NCBI GenBank assembly: GCA_030278955.1
Contig: JAOANR010000010.1
Coordinates: forward strand, 17,948,444-18,012,443
Length of the DNA stretch: 64,000 nucleotides
Direction: 5' to 3'
Origin: Hygrophila difformis
Taxonomy: Eukaryota; Streptophyta; Magnoliopsida; Lamiales; Acanthaceae
Below, one piece after another: positions 1-11,836 of this stretch (position 1 is the first letter of the stretch; each line of letters starts with the position of its first letter). Both the position numbers and the translations under genes were made by a program. Under the pieces are notes generated by a model. That model saw nothing but the letters and a program-made list of their open reading frames with translations, did no database searches and had not been told where the DNA came from.

Positions 1-189
1 CTTATCGAAATGCCAAAACCTCAGCTACTGGGTTCACACCATTTCGGCTGACTTATGGAATGGATGCAGTATTGCCAGCCGAAATAACAGTGCCGACTTT
101 GAGAACAAGTCAGGCGGATTCAATGTCAGCCGAACAGTATGATCGTGCGATGAAAGATGAGTTATTAGAGATAAATGCCAATCGGGTGC
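1..189 (+). pseudogene. Tat-1 integrase C-terminal region, fragment before the nested insertion
   Basis: Read from base 2 in the frame TyrArgAsnAlaLys, this matches the Tat-2 integrase after its catalytic domain, with only one amino-acid difference noticed (Met for Ile near 150). The frame stops matching at 189, where the Athila LTR begins, and resumes at 20188. It is the interrupted pol gene of Tat-1 and cannot be translated through the 20-kb insertion. Confidence 0.9.
185..189. repeat. Target-site duplication GGTGC of the Athila element (left copy)
   Basis: GGTGC occurs at 185-189 immediately before the TG of the 5' LTR and again at 20183-20187 immediately after the CA of the 3' LTR. The uninterrupted sequence in Tat-2 (complement of about 32398-32412) has GGTGC once, so the empty site is visible within the same window. 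Confidence 0.97.
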
Positions 190-494
190 TGATAATGGCC
201 AAAAATGACCATTATTTTCAATCCATTTCCGTGTCTTAAACGGGCATTTGATCGCATTCCGGTCTTACATTAAGTAAGAAAGCAGTCGAATTGGACTGAT
301 TTATGCATAATTGTAAAAATAATAAGCTGGTGTGAAAAAGACATAAATATGTAATTTTATTACATATTTATGTTAGAAAAATCCAAAAACGTGAGAAAAA
401 GAAAAGGAAACAAAAAGATGGGAAAAAGATAGAAAAGCCCACAAAAAGCATATTTTCGGCCCATCTGGCCCAATCCAGCAGGCCCAGGAAGACC

Positions 495-729
495 TTTGTC
501 GCGGAAGCCCTTGGCGCGATGCAGTGTTCCGCGACAAAGGCATGTTCCGCGACCAACTGGCCCCAAATGAAGAGGAGACCAGCCAAGCCCCTGGCGCGAT
601 GACCCTTGTCGCGATGGCATGCTCCGCGACAAAGGCATACAAGATGCACAAATAGAGACACAAGACCCAGTCGAGAAGCCTTGCCACATGCAGTGTGTTC
701 CGCGACCAACTTGATGTTCCGAGACAAAG
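495..729 (+). repeat. U3 block of four-site palindromic motifs (two and a half units)
   Basis: Unit 1 (495-554) has TTTGTCGCGGA, GGCGCGATG, TTCCGCGACAAA and TTCCGCGACC in the order forward, forward, inverted, inverted. Unit 2 (592-633) has three sites here and four in the 3' LTR. A half unit with two inverted sites is at 697-729. The block ends about 70 bp before the TATA box. Confidence 0.85.
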
Positions 730-799
730 CTGTGATGTGTGTGATGTCTTAAGACACAATGGGCTAGAGTCAAGGCCCATGGGCTTAGGGTTACACTTC

Positions 800-807
800 T
801 ATAAATA
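800..807 (+). promoter_or_regulatory. TATA box of the Athila 5' LTR
   Basis: TATAAATA lies in a short stretch (CTTCTATAAATATGAGG) about 610 bp into the LTR, after GGCCCA-type motifs and the first palindromic block. The 3' LTR copy is at 16093-16100. Transcription would be expected to start about 30 bp downstream, leaving roughly 4 kb of R plus U5. Confidence 0.75.
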
Positions 808-1441
808 TGAGGTGTCTCCCATGAGCTAAAGGTTGGTTGGAAGGTTGAAATTTTGTTAGGAGTTCTTGAAGGCAAGCAGTAGGAGTTCTCTCTTAGGTAG
901 AGTAGTTTAGGTTTATTTTTATGTATTATTTAATTTTTGCACTTAGTTTAGCTTAGATTAGTGTTTTACTGTTCACAGTGCTTAGATAGCCATTTTTATA
1001 CTATGTTTTGTTTTCTAAACTCTTGTTTTAGGGTTTGTAATACCCAAATCATGGGTATTAACAACACCTCTTCAATAATATGGGAAAACATTCATCATTT
1101 GTGTCCCAAATCATGAAATGGGTCTCACACCCCATGGATTTATGCTTTCTTTTTCATTTTGGGGTCATTTGACCCCCATTTTGTTATTTTTATGTTACTG
1201 TTAGCATATTATGGATAATGTTGTGTGGATGTGTGATCAAACCCTAGATTAGGACTCTTGCTTTATTTTTAATATCCTGCCAAGTCTTGTTATTTTTGTT
1301 TAAGCATGTTCTTCCTTATTTTGAATGTTTCTTGTTAATTTTTAGCTTAGAATAGCTTTTTGATCTGAAATAGGGTGAGATCACGCTGTTTGCATGCCAC
1401 TGTTCATTTCTGCTTTTTCTGACTTTTGTCCTGAACCACCT

Positions 1442-1990
1442 TGGGCGCCAACCGCCTTCTGGCGCGGAACCACGTTCCGCGACAGAGCGGCTGTTCCGCG
1501 ACCAAGGTGTTTTAAGACACTTGTCTCCAAATTTAAAACCCTTTGTCGCGGAATACCCTGTCGCGGAGCCACGTTCCGCGACAAAACTGTCCATGCATAG
1601 CGACAAAGGAGCCAAACTCTTGCATTTTGTCTTCATGGCTTCTTGTCGCGGAATCATCTTGTCGCGGAGCCACGTTCCGCGACAAAATCCCATTCCGAGA
1701 CAGAAAAATTATGCCATGTTTCTTAATCTTTGAACACTTTGTCGCGGAACACCTTGTCGCGGAACCACGTTCCGCGACAAAATCTCCATGCATAGCGACA
1801 AAGGTTCAAATGCTTTAGAATTTTATTAAAACACTTTGTCGCGATGTCACCCTTGTCGCGGAGCCACGTTCCGCGACAAAACCTTGCATAGCGACAAAGA
1901 GGCGTTATGCTGCCAAAAATTCTAAAAACTTGTCGGGATGTCCATGTCGCGGATCTCGGTCCGCGACAACATTTATGATATAGCGACAAG
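1442..1990 (+). repeat. Second LTR block: six four-site palindromic units downstream of the TATA box
   Basis: Six units of about 62-70 bp begin near 1442, 1541, 1642, 1738, 1834 and 1929 (spacing about 95-100 bp). Each has two forward GTCGCGG-type sites, then an inverted CCGCGAC-type site close to the second one (inner loop typically CCAC), then a fourth inverted site, often GCATAGCGACAAAG. In RNA or single-stranded DNA each unit could fold as a nested hairpin: sites 2 and 3 form the inner stem, sites 1 and 4 the outer. The block lies in the transcribed part of the LTR. Confidence 0.88.
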
Positions 1991-4459
1991 ATTTCTCTCC
2001 CTCTATTTAATCTCAAACAAATTTCATTCTCTCCCTATTTTATATTGCAACACTCACATCATAGCCCCACGGGTTAGGATGTAACATTCTGGAATTGCAA
2101 TATAGGGTGTTATGCTGCCCAAATTTTGATTCTCCATTTGCATCACTTAACTGATTGAACCCTTGACTCATCAATGATTAAAGATTGAGATTAGCAATAA
2201 TCAAACTTCAATGATCATCATGATTAAAGGACCTTTGTTCAATTGCCATTAAAACATTCTTGTATAAACAAAATCCTGATGGCTTAAACAGATAATCTGG
2301 ACTGTAATTAATTATGGTAGGAAGGATTATTTAAGACCATTACATGTGGACCCGATCCACAACCTTGCATGAGAAACCAATGTCTCTCATACAATGGATC
2401 TTCTTTTGCTTCTTATTTATTTTGTCTTTGTGTATTGTGTGGAACCATTAGTAAAGAATACATCAGAATAATGTTGGCGGGTACTCCCTCATGGATAACT
2501 AGCTCGTATTCTGGGTATTAGTTACTAATCGTTATTTTGCATGGTCTGAATGGCTGTCAGTGGAAGCCTTGGCGGTTTGCCCATCCGGGGTTACAATAGC
2601 TGCTCGGCTGACTCCCATCTAGATACAGTTTCATTTTTATTATCTTAATTTCCAAACCTGAATCCCAATCCGTACTGGGAGTCAGTTGGCATCAGTCAAT
2701 GCCAACTGATGATCATTATAGAAGGGAAGCATGTAGGTTTTTATCCGAATTCACAGACAGTGGAGGCCCAACTGGTGTTGACACCACCATTATAGGGTCT
2801 AAGCTGTCTAAACTCGCTCCATCCGAGTGATTGGGAAATTGGACAGTAGATGTTTACAGTCCACCTGATCATTCTGCCATTACTTCGGTACCTTGACCAC
2901 TCCTTCCTGTGTTTCACCTTCTGTCTAGACCCGCTTCTATATTTTGGGTCAATTAATTTTACACTTCCATATATCCTTATGCATGATAATATTATGTACT
3001 GTTGTGGTCTGTAATTATTTTGGGATCCTTCCCTTGGACAATAGAAGTCTAGATCTTAAACAGATATGGCTTAATAAACTTCCAACAAAAACCTCTTTAT
3101 AAAATCCGGATCCGAGTAAGGGATAAATTCTTCAGTTATGACTAATTCATATTCTATCAAGGGTTATATTTTGGGAATTAAGAAGCAGATTCAGCGATTA
3201 GGTCTCGTCTAGACTGAAAGGGTCTGTGCTTTAACTGAGAGTCTAGTACCTGACAGGGAATGATTTTCAAATCCATTATTTTCCAAAATTGCTGGTTGAT
3301 GGAAATGTAAGATTAGGTGCTACACCGAGATGGGGTCCACTTGGATTCAAATACAGTGTAGTAAATAATCTTAGAGGAACATCATTCAGGCCTTGGTTAT
3401 TTTCCAAGATAGGGTTGAGTTTTCTTTCAACTGCTATCTTCTTCTGCCAAAGCCTACTTTTGAGTCCTGAGTGAGTGCATCCGGAACGAACTAATTTATT
3501 AGTTCGTTTCATTAGTTTGTATCTCATAATCACCCGGAAGGAAGTGAACACACTCGTGGTTCACTGAGAGCCGGGAATTCTTGATCCATACTCCTTTATT
3601 CTGATGGGGAGCTGTCTTTTACTACCAGGGTCAGATTTTCAAAACCTCCGAGTGATAGGATTTTAAATGCTTTCTTTACCGCTTTCTTTTAACCGCTTTC
3701 ATTAGAGGTCACTCGGTTGTATTGAGAGTTGTGTAACTGCTACTAGGATTGACAGTTAAGGGATAGTTTAGGGCTTGATTTAAATCTTTGGGTGTGACAT
3801 GGGAGAATGATAGTGGTACTTGGCATTTCAATAAATGATGTGTCGGGTGTTGCTTATCCACCACAGATGAAGTAACATACCCAGGCCAGGGCAGTTACGA
3901 ATCTGTGGTATCTTAGAATTTGCGGTCTTAGGAACATGTAAACTCATATTGCAAGTACCTGTCTGTTAAAGGGAAAGCTTTATTGAGAGCATGAGAATTA
4001 GCTATCTGAAATAATTATCCCAAACAACGATCTGCGTATGAAAATGGAAGTTTAATATTGCTGTACCTCACTCTTGTCCAATTTTCATTCTTTTCTTCCT
4101 GTCCTTTCTGTCTACATTGTGACTCAACTTCACGGTTGGCACAATGCTCCTTTTCCCTGCTTTCGTAGATAATGTTTACTGCATTCTTAGAATAATCCTT
4201 ATCCGCTTTCTAGAGTAGATTTATTTACTTTGTAGATTAATTTAACTGCTTTCTAGATCTAATTTACATTCATGTCAGTAGTTATTAATCACCTTTCAAA
4301 CCTATTGAGCAATACGAATGGAAAATCTAGTAAAACGACGTGGGACCTGCTTCTATCGCACATCCTCCAGTGAACGATCCGGTCTTACTATAAATTACTG
4401 CAATTTTTGACACCGTGCGCTTTCGGGCCACAGTTTCTTAAACACGAGCAATAAAAACA

Positions 4460-4889
4460 TGACTACTTATAAATGTATCCCTAATCACAACTCCGCCATC
4501 ATAAATTGGTTTCATTAATAAAACCTAAACCAGGACCATGATTTTTCGGAAAATGCTCATGTAGTGGGAACTTGCCAAAAGTTTCATGGCAGGAACTCTC
4601 ATGGCAAGAATGGATGAGAAGTATCATGGCATACTTGCCGGGGATCCTCAGTGTGACAGGCTGAAGGTCAACCTATCCCGGCTATGCCATGAGATTTGTC
4701 AACATTTCATGACAGGGAGGACCACAGCGCCATTTGAAATTAAAGCACCACACTTGAGTAATAAAAAGACTAACAATCTTGATGTATCCCTAAACCCTTT
4801 CCCGTGAATCATAACTCTTTTCTTGTAATAAATCTAACCTGGTATAATTTTAGCAAAAGCTCGTGGGACGGAAATTGTCAAAAGTTTCA
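4460..4889 (+). repeat. Degenerate duplicated LTR-end module with a fossil primer-site-like sequence
   Basis: Two diverged copies of the LTR end occur here: about 4465-4590 and 4775-4889. Both run from TGTATCCCTAA through ATAATAAAACCTAA-like sequence to CAAAAGTTTCA. At 4627-4644 is TGGCATACTTGCCGGGGA, which matches the true primer site (4890-4907) at 14 of 18 positions and is likewise preceded by GTATCA (GTTTCA at the real junction). A later CAGCGCCATTT resembles the leader's CAGCGCCGTTT. Confidence 0.6.
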
Positions 4890-4907
4890 TGGCGCCGTTG
4901 CCGGGGA
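4890..4907 (+). other. Primer binding site, tRNA-Asp type
   Basis: TGGCGCCGTTGCCGGGGA directly follows the LTR's terminal CA with no gap. It is complementary to the 3' end of plant tRNA-Asp (…CCCCGGCAACGGCGCCA), the primer used by Athila elements. The 159 bases from here to the gag start are leader; no upstream ORF was recognised. Confidence 0.93.
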
Positions 4908-5066
4908 GGATGCAGCGCCGTTTTATTTAGAGAATTACATTCCTCATTGCTCCTAGAGTAGCCTATACATATAATTATAAATACATATAATTATAAATAT
5001 TCACCTTCAGAACCACTTCTAACCTGGGGATTGTACAGGTACTGTCATTATTGAAGCCGTTGTTCT

Positions 5067-8000
5067 ATGCAAAGGAGGAAGCAGACGCCAGCCGAGATCC
5101 CGTTTAATTCCGAGATAGAAAAGACAGCTCGACGTCTTAGGGCGGAGACTAAACGAAGAAGGGAACGGGAACGACAGGCATTACTTTCGCCAAGCACCAG
5201 CAGCGATATTTCCGAAATGGCAAACCCTGACATCCCACCAATCATTCAACCCAATCCCCCACTTCACAACATTGAGGAAGATCCCGAGGATGCTGATCAT
5301 GATGAATTGGATGATCCCCCTCCCCAGATCATACAAGGAGGTGGGAATCCACCAAACATGGAGCAGCAGCACTTCGAGGCACCCCTTCCCAACCCGAACC
5401 AAAACCCACCAAACAACCAAAACCAACCAAATCAGCAAAATTTCCCAAACCAACAGAATCAGCAATACCACAACCCCCATCAGAATCCCCCGAATCCGAA
5501 TGATTTCAATGATCCGAGGAACTATTTCATGCCTCAGAACTACTACCCACAGCAATACCAAGGCGGGCCTGAGAACAATCATCAAGCAGCAGCTGCTGCT
5601 GATTACATGCAGCCGATTTTAGAGCCATATCTGAACATTCCTGGACAAGCTCCATTCTTGGCCAGGAATTTCGAACTGAAACCGGCCCTAATCAATCTAG
5701 TCCAGAGCAACCAGTTTGCCGGAGCAAGCCATGAAGACCCCCATGATCACCTGCAAACCTTCCTAGAATTGTGTGACACGATCAAGAATCGTGATGTACC
5801 CGCAAACACCATTCGACTAAGGCTATTTCCTTTCTCTCTGACAAGCGGAGCACGAACATGGTACAAGTCATTGCCCGTAAATCAGAAGTCTACATGGGAA
5901 GATGTGATCAGAAATTTCCTAGCAAAATACTTCCCGGAGTCCAAGGTGGATGAATGCCGCTCCAAAATTGTGGAATTCAAGATGAAACCAGACGAGTCCT
6001 TGTATGATGCAAAAGAAAGATTCTTCAACCTACTCAGAAAGTGTCCTCAACATGGTTTCCATGACTGGGAGAGACTGAGAAAGTTCTACAGTGGTCTGAC
6101 CCCAGCATGGAAATCCATGCTTGATGATGCCGGTGGTCAACATTTGCTCTACATACCGATGGACCAAGCCTGGGCAAAGATTGAAGCCATGAGTGTCAAC
6201 CGTTCTGTTCTAACTGATGATGGTAATCCCACTCCCCCTCGTGGTTTGTGTGTTGTAGGTACAGTAGAGAAGTCAGACATTGAAAAGCTCCAAGAGCAAG
6301 TGGCAGCGTTATCTGTGAATCAAGGAGTTGGAAGTTCTGCGCAGGGACAGCAAACTGATGTGATCTGTGGACTGTGTCAAGGTGCTCATGCAACTGACAC
6401 ATGCGAGCAAGTCACAGCAGAGAGCTGTAACTATGCAGGAGTTTTTCCAAATAGACACCCGAATTTGTCTTATTCAAACAACAACGCCTTGAACTCACAT
6501 CTCTTGAACAAGCCACAGCAACAACAGTTCAACCCTCAGCAGAATCAGGGATTCAATCAGAACAGGGGCCAACATTTTCAGAATCCAGGTTTCCAACCTC
6601 AGATCCAGCAGAGGCCGCCGCAGAATTTCCAGAACTTTCAGCCCAATCAGAATTTCCAGCCTCAGTTTGTCCCAAACCAAGGCCAGTGGAATCAGAATCA
6701 GCAGCAAAATCAGAATCAGAATCAAAAGCCTCCTTCAAGGCTTGAGAATCTGATGACTGATTTCATCACTAGTCAGAAAGAGATCAACAATCAACTGCAG
6801 GCCTCCATCAGAAATGTGGAGACCCAAGTTACACAGATGGCTAATGAGATGCAGAAAAGGGACAAAGGAACGTTGCCTAGCACTGCGGAAAAGAACCCGC
6901 AATGCAAGGCAATAACCTTGAAATCTGGGAGAGTACTAGCTGGACCAAAGGGAGCGGATACTGGAGCGGAATTTGAAGAAGATGATATTGTTGACAATGC
7001 TGGTAAGGAAGCTGATAATGGGAACGAAACAGAAAAAGAGACAGCCGAATTGCAGACTGAAGCTGCGCCTGAAACGGCTGAACCAGATAAGGGTACAGGT
7101 GAAGGTACAACTTCCTTCCCTTCACCACCAAAAATTGCTAATAACAAGTACATGCCCATGATTCCTTATCCTGCGCGGCTTAAAAATAAAGAACATGATC
7201 TTAAATTCAAGAAATTTCTGCAACGATTAAAGTCTGTAGAGATAACCATTCCTCTCACAGAAATGATTTCCGAAATGCCCATCTATGCTAAGTTCTTGAA
7301 AGAATTGATTTCAGGAAAAAGGCAGGTTGAGCAGGAAGAGGTAATTATTCTCAACAGCACATGCAGTGCCATCGTTCAGAGGAGAATGCCTGAGAAGAAA
7401 GAGGACCCCGGATGTTGCACACTTCCAGTACAATTCGGAAAGGCCAAAGTGAGTATGGGGCTTTGTGATTTAGGATCAAGCATCAATGTGATGCCACTAG
7501 CTATGGCTGTTCGCCTTAAGCTTGGAGAAATTCAACCGGTCAAGATGAGACTGCAACTTGCAGACAGATCGATCACTCAGCCCGTAGGAATCCTTAAGGA
7601 TGTTGTAGTCAAAACCGGGCAAGTTCTTTTCCCGGTCGACTTCATCGTCCTCGACATTGAAGAGGATTCTGAAATGCCGCTTATCCTTGGACGCCCATTT
7701 CTAGCCACTGGTGGTGCACTGATTGACGCCAAGTCTGGAAAAGTCACCTTAAGGGTCGATGGCGAGGAGATCATCTTTGATATGGAGAAATTGCAGAAAT
7801 TTCCGAATGACAGTTCTTGCTTTTCATTTGAAAATGTAATAGTTAGGGAAGAGCTTGACTCTGAACTTGAGTGTGAAATGATGCTGGATGAACCATCAAA
7901 GCAGGTACTGAAGCCTGCTGGCGTGGAGCACAAAGAATGCAAAGCCGTTCACTTCGCCGATCCCGAAACAGGGGATTTGGAGGAATTTGATGGCATGGAC

Positions 8001-11000
8001 TTCCATGAGGACGCCAACCAAGAGGAGGAAGAGGATCCTGTACTGATGCAGGATCCCGAAGGTAAATCTGTTCTCCCACTACCCAATTCTCGCAAACTAC
8101 TCCCTTCCGTTGAATGTCCACCAGAGCTTGAACTTAAAACACTACCCGATCATCTCAAGTACGCGTTTCTCGCAGAACATAAAAAGTTACCCGTGATTGT
8201 TTCGGCTAAGCTCTCTCAAGAGCAAGAAAATGCGCTGGTGGTCGTTCTTAAGAAACATGTACATGCAATAGGTTGGACCATTTCTGACATAAAAGGAATA
8301 AGCCCTTCTATTTGCATGCACAGGATTCTAATGGAAGAAGAGTTTAAACCCTCCCGTCAACCTCAGAGGCGATTGAACCCCCTTATGCAGGAAGTGGTAA
8401 GGAAAGAAGTTATCAAGCTCTTAGATGCTGGTATAATCTATCCTATCTCTGATAGCAAATGGGTTAGCCCGGTGCAGGTCGTACCCAAACGAGGAGGGAT
8501 GTGCATAACCAAGAATGAGCAAGGAGAAGAGGTTGCAACCAGGCCAGTGACCGGATGGAGAGTTTGTATCGATTACCGGAAGCTGAATGAGGCCACACGC
8601 AAGGACCATTTTCCATTGCCATTCATTGATCAGATGCTTGAGAGGTTGGCAGGGAGAGAGTTTTATTGCTTTTTGGATGGTTATTCTGGTTATAATCAGA
8701 TTGTTATTTCCAGTGAGGACCATGATAAAACCACTTTTACTTGCCCGTACGGCACTTTTGCCTATCGACGGATGCCTTTTGGTTTGTGCAATGCACCTGC
8801 TACTTTTCAAAGATGCATGATGTCTATTTTCTCTGAATTTATCGAAAAATGCATTGAGGTCTTCATGGATGACTTCTCTGTATATGGAGATACGTTCGAA
8901 GATTGTTTGACCAATCTTGCTAAGATTTTAAAGAGGTGTGAAGACACTAACTTGGTTTTAAATTGGGAAAAGTGCCATTTTATGGTCACTGAGGGCATAG
9001 TGTTAGGTCATCGCATTTCTCGAGCAGGCATTGAAGTTGATCCAGCCAAAGTTTCCATCATTTCCAATCTCCCTCTTCCTAACTCGATCAAATCAGTTAG
9101 GAGCTTCTTAGGGCATGCCGGTTTTTACCGGCGATTCATTAAGGATTTCTCTAAAATTGCCAAGCCGCTCACTAATCTGCTTTGTAAAGAAAATCCTTTC
9201 TTAATAAATGAAGCGTGTGTCCAAGCCTTTGACACGCTCAAGAAGATGTTGGTTTCTGCACCGATAGTGCAACCACCCGATTGGTCAATACCTTTCGAGG
9301 TAATGTGCGATGCTAGTAGTCTCGCCGTAGGCGCAGTTCTTGGACAACATAAGGATGGGAGACACTGCGTAATTCATTACGCAAGTCATGCCCTGAATGA
9401 GGCCCAAGTTAACTACACCACAACGGAGAAAGAGATGTATGCTGTAGTCTTCGCGTTTGACAAGTTCAGACAGTACCTAATAGGTACAAAGACCATAGTA
9501 TACACCGATCATACAGCATTGAGATACTTGTTTAGCAAACAAGATGCAAAACCTCGATTAATCAGGTGGGTACTTCTGTTGCAAGAATTCGACATCATAA
9601 TAAAAGATAGGCGAGGTCGAGATAATGGTGCTGCTGACCACTTATCTCGATTAGATAATGATAAAAAGGAAAAAGCCGTCAATGAAGATTTCCCGGACGA
9701 ACAGTTGTTCGCATTGCATCTGCATAATCAAGCTTGTCCATGGTTTTCCGACATCGCTAACTTCTTGGCATGCGGAGTAACCCCCCAGTTTTCGAACTAT
9801 CATCAGAGGAATAAGTTCAAACGAGATGTATTAAGTTACTTCTGGGAAGAACCTTATCTCTTCAAACACTGCCCTGATTTAATAATCAGGCGATGTGTGA
9901 CCGAGCATGAAGCTTATCAAATTGTCAGAAAATGCCATGAATCAGAATATGGAGGTCACCATGGTCCCGCTCGAACGGCCCACAAGGTCCTCGAATGTGG
10001 ATTTTATTGGCCTTACATCTATGAGGATTGCAGGACATTTGTTAAGGGCTGTGACAGATGCCAAAGATTAGGAAACATCTCCAAGAGGGATGAGATGCCT
10101 CAAAAGGGGATTCTCACACTTGAGATCTTTGATGTATGGGGCATTGACTTCATGGGACCGTTTCCACCATCTGGTGGAAACTACTATATCTTGGTAGCTG
10201 TCGATTACGTATCCAAATGGGTCGAGGCTGTCGCATTACCGACCAATGATGGTAGCCAAGTCATCAAGTTCCTCAAGAACAACATTTTCAGTCGATTTGG
10301 CGTACCTAGGGTGGTGATATCTGATGGAGGAACACACTTTATTAATAAAGGTTTTGAAACCTTAATGAGTAAAAATGGGATCCTCCATAAGATAGGCACG
10401 CCTTACCATCCTCAGACTAGTGGTCAAGTCGAAGTATCCAATCGCGAAATCAAACACATACTCGAAGCCACTGTCGGGATAACCCGTAAGGATTGGGCAC
10501 GTAAGCTCAATGATGCTCTATGGGCATACCGCACAGCATATAAGACTCCCATCGGGATGTCTCCATATAGGCTGGTCTTCGGAAAAGCCTGCCATTTACC
10601 CGTAGAGCTAGAGCATAAAGCTTACTGGGCCGTTAAAACGCTTAACTTCGATCCGAAAGTTGCTCAGAGCAAACGTAAGTTGGACCTCAATGAAATTGAG
10701 GAAATACGAGCGCAAGCTTATGAAAGCTCTCGAATTTACAAGGAGCGGACCCAGAAGTTGCACGATCGCCGGATCAAACCTAAGTATTTTTATGTTGGTC
10801 AACATGTGTTATTGTTCAATACTAGGTTGAAGCTGTTCCCCGGAAAGCTCAAATCTAGATGGGAAGGACCACATGAAGTACTAGAGGTGTTCAAAAATGG
10901 AGCTGTCAGGATTCGAACTGGCAGGGGCGATATAGTGGTGAATGGACAACGATTGAAAGAGTACCTCGGACAGTTCGATCCGGAGAAAGAAAGCCAAGCA

Positions 11001-11027
11001 GTGGCAGACCCGGCTTACACTCAATAA
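5067..11027 (+). CDS. Athila-type Gag-Pol polyprotein, intact, 1986 aa
   Basis: One open frame encodes capsid and enzymes in the order Gag, protease, reverse transcriptase, RNase H, integrase. A Pro/Gln/Asn-rich N-terminus precedes the Gag core (about residues 190-330; [15 protein letters not shown]). A CX2CX3HX4C knuckle starts near 434 ([13 protein letters not shown]). The protease motif is CDLGSS (about 798). RT shows [10 protein letters not shown] (about 1202) and FMDD (about 1266). RNase H shows CDASS (about 1414) and YTDHTALRY (about 1478). The integrase has an HHCC zinc module (about 1613-1667) and a D,D,E core: D in GIDFMG (about 1694), D in SDGGTH (about 1752), E in GQVEVSN (about 1788). 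The ATG at 5067 is chosen as the first long in-frame start, 160 bp after the primer site. There is no stop or frameshift, so it could be active. It would act in cytoplasmic particles and, for integrase, in the nucleus. Confidence 0.95.
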   Translation: MQRRKQTPAEIPFNSEIEKTARRLRAETKRRRERERQALLSPSTSSDISEMANPDIPPIIQPNPPLHNIEEDPEDADHDELDDPPPQIIQGGGNPPNMEQQHFEAPLPNPNQNPPNNQNQPNQQNFPNQQNQQYHNPHQNPPNPNDFNDPRNYFMPQNYYPQQYQGGPENNHQAAAAADYMQPILEPYLNIPGQAPFLARNFELKPALINLVQSNQFAGASHEDPHDHLQTFLELCDTIKNRDVPANTIRLRLFPFSLTSGARTWYKSLPVNQKSTWEDVIRNFLAKYFPESKVDECRSKIVEFKMKPDESLYDAKERFFNLLRKCPQHGFHDWERLRKFYSGLTPAWKSMLDDAGGQHLLYIPMDQAWAKIEAMSVNRSVLTDDGNPTPPRGLCVVGTVEKSDIEKLQEQVAALSVNQGVGSSAQGQQTDVICGLCQGAHATDTCEQVTAESCNYAGVFPNRHPNLSYSNNNALNSHLLNKPQQQQFNPQQNQGFNQNRGQHFQNPGFQPQIQQRPPQNFQNFQPNQNFQPQFVPNQGQWNQNQQQNQNQNQKPPSRLENLMTDFITSQKEINNQLQASIRNVETQVTQMANEMQKRDKGTLPSTAEKNPQCKAITLKSGRVLAGPKGADTGAEFEEDDIVDNAGKEADNGNETEKETAELQTEAAPETAEPDKGTGEGTTSFPSPPKIANNKYMPMIPYPARLKNKEHDLKFKKFLQRLKSVEITIPLTEMISEMPIYAKFLKELISGKRQVEQEEVIILNSTCSAIVQRRMPEKKEDPGCCTLPVQFGKAKVSMGLCDLGSSINVMPLAMAVRLKLGEIQPVKMRLQLADRSITQPVGILKDVVVKTGQVLFPVDFIVLDIEEDSEMPLILGRPFLATGGALIDAKSGKVTLRVDGEEIIFDMEKLQKFPNDSSCFSFENVIVREELDSELECEMMLDEPSKQVLKPAGVEHKECKAVHFADPETGDLEEFDGMDFHEDANQEEEEDPVLMQDPEGKSVLPLPNSRKLLPSVECPPELELKTLPDHLKYAFLAEHKKLPVIVSAKLSQEQENALVVVLKKHVHAIGWTISDIKGISPSICMHRILMEEEFKPSRQPQRRLNPLMQEVVRKEVIKLLDAGIIYPISDSKWVSPVQVVPKRGGMCITKNEQGEEVATRPVTGWRVCIDYRKLNEATRKDHFPLPFIDQMLERLAGREFYCFLDGYSGYNQIVISSEDHDKTTFTCPYGTFAYRRMPFGLCNAPATFQRCMMSIFSEFIEKCIEVFMDDFSVYGDTFEDCLTNLAKILKRCEDTNLVLNWEKCHFMVTEGIVLGHRISRAGIEVDPAKVSIISNLPLPNSIKSVRSFLGHAGFYRRFIKDFSKIAKPLTNLLCKENPFLINEACVQAFDTLKKMLVSAPIVQPPDWSIPFEVMCDASSLAVGAVLGQHKDGRHCVIHYASHALNEAQVNYTTTEKEMYAVVFAFDKFRQYLIGTKTIVYTDHTALRYLFSKQDAKPRLIRWVLLLQEFDIIIKDRRGRDNGAADHLSRLDNDKKEKAVNEDFPDEQLFALHLHNQACPWFSDIANFLACGVTPQFSNYHQRNKFKRDVLSYFWEEPYLFKHCPDLIIRRCVTEHEAYQIVRKCHESEYGGHHGPARTAHKVLECGFYWPYIYEDCRTFVKGCDRCQRLGNISKRDEMPQKGILTLEIFDVWGIDFMGPFPPSGGNYYILVAVDYVSKWVEAVALPTNDGSQVIKFLKNNIFSRFGVPRVVISDGGTHFINKGFETLMSKNGILHKIGTPYHPQTSGQVEVSNREIKHILEATVGITRKDWARKLNDALWAYRTAYKTPIGMSPYRLVFGKACHLPVELEHKAYWAVKTLNFDPKVAQSKRKLDLNEIEEIRAQAYESSRIYKERTQKLHDRRIKPKYFYVGQHVLLFNTRLKLFPGKLKSRWEGPHEVLEVFKNGAVRIRTGRGDIVVNGQRLKEYLGQFDPEKESQAVADPAYTQ

Positions 11028-11146
11028 GAAACAGCATTTAAAAACACAAAAATTTTAGTTTATATATATATATAGTATATATTTACAGTATTCATTTTAT
11101 GGCAAGAAAGTACCCAAAGATCAATTAAACATTTAGAGTACTAAGA
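11028..11146 (+). other. Post-pol spacer with a small hairpin
   Basis: Short AT-rich non-coding stretch after the pol stop. It contains a TATATATATATATAG run near 11060. It ends in TAGAGTACTAAGACTCTA (11134-11151), a hairpin placed just before the first polypurine-like tract. Confidence 0.5.
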
Positions 11147-11164
11147 CTCTAAATGTGAGGATGT
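11147..11164 (+). other. Polypurine-tract-like sequence, internal copy 1
   Basis: The 20 bases CTCTAAATGTGAGGATGTTG (11147-11166) recur exactly at 13059-13078. The core AAATGTGAGGATGTTGATA also forms the real tract and LTR start at 15460-15478. It is followed by TGATATTTGG, resembling the LTR start TGATAATGG, so it looks like a vestigial 3' end of the element. Confidence 0.65.
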
Positions 11165-11836
11165 TGATATTTGGAGAAAATCCAATGCATCTTATTTGTC
11201 TGTCTTGCAGAAGTTCGGAACCACCAAAAAGAAGGAGCAGATAACAGCAACATGGAAAACCAGGTTCTTGGTTGGATTAGTTCTATAAATCTGAGAAAAT
11301 GTCCTCGGGAATTGAAGAAATTCAAGACCCGAAACAAAATTCACAGATAAAATGGAACTGACCCAACCTAATTTTATGCAAGTGGATTATTTAATTTTCA
11401 GCCCAGCATTTTGAATTTACTTGGACTAAATTTATTCAGCCCAAGTCAAATAAAATGGACGCAGGCCCAATACCACACTCGGGCCCAGTCCAAGAAAATT
11501 TGAAAATTCAAAATCCTTTGTCGCGGAAGGACCTTTGTCGCGATGTCATGCATCGCGACCAGGCCCTACTCCGCGACAAACTCCCTTTTTCCTTCTTAAC
11601 CCTTCCCCACATCTGTCGCGATGCACCTTGTCGCGGAGCATGACTCCGCGACCAAGCCCTGCTCCGCGACATGACATGCGTTGACTGTCTCCATACTGAA
11701 CTTTGTCGCGATGGCCTTGTCGCGGAGCATGACTCCGCGACCAACCCTCAACTCCGCGACCACTCTAATGTCGCTATGCCTTGTCGCGGAACCGTGTTCC
11801 GCGACAAAGTCTCGGATTCCGCGACAAAAGTTCAAG
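11165..11836 (+). promoter_or_regulatory. Probable relic U3 acting as internal promoter for the F-box gene
   Basis: Following the polypurine-like copy are, in order, an LTR-start-like TGATA, several GGCCCA motifs (about 11464-11493), a four-site palindromic block (11516-11828) and a TATA box (11837). In the true LTR the same landmarks fall at +305 (palindromes) and +610 (TATA) from the LTR start; here they fall at about +351 and +672. Overall base similarity to U3 is low, so this is a degenerate copy or an independently assembled equivalent. Confidence 0.55.
11516..11828 (+). repeat. Internal block of four palindromic four-site units
   Basis: Units at about 11516-11580, 11613-11671, 11701-11761 and 11768-11828 repeat the LTR arrangement (forward, forward, inverted, inverted) with cores GTCGCGGA/TCCGCGAC. 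In the first unit the inner pair is GTCGCGATG...CATCGCGAC, so both arms carry the matching change. The last unit ends 8 bp before the TATA box. Confidence 0.85.

Larger units (their letters stand above)
190..4889 (+). repeat. 5' LTR of the Athila-like element (4700 bp)
   Basis: It starts TGATAATGGCC and ends AAAGTTTCA. A TATA box lies at 800-807, so U3 is about 640 bp and R plus U5 is about 4 kb, an unusually long downstream part. U3 holds GGCCCA-type motifs and a four-site palindromic array (495-729). A second array lies at 1442-1990. The remaining 2.9 kb (about 2000-4889) is unique-looking AT-rich sequence with no convincing ORF, apart from degenerate internal copies of the LTR end near 4460-4889. 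Short ORFs on either strand in the arrays only reflect the repeats. Confidence 0.96.

Noticed and set aside
360..2016. Many overlapping ORFs on both strands in the Athila LTR
   Set aside because: They read through the palindromic repeats (repeated SRNVAPRQ- or VAERGSAT-type peptides in all frames) and have identical copies in the 3' LTR; no domain, no consistent start.
3276..3551. ORFs of 61-91 codons in the U5 part of the LTR (also 18569-18844 and 4586-4807)
   Set aside because: Short, no family resemblance, and not preserved in the related D2 LTR.
5181..10805. Antisense and shifted ORFs within Athila gag-pol
   Set aside because: Shadows of the Gln/Asn-rich and pol coding sequence; no independent support.
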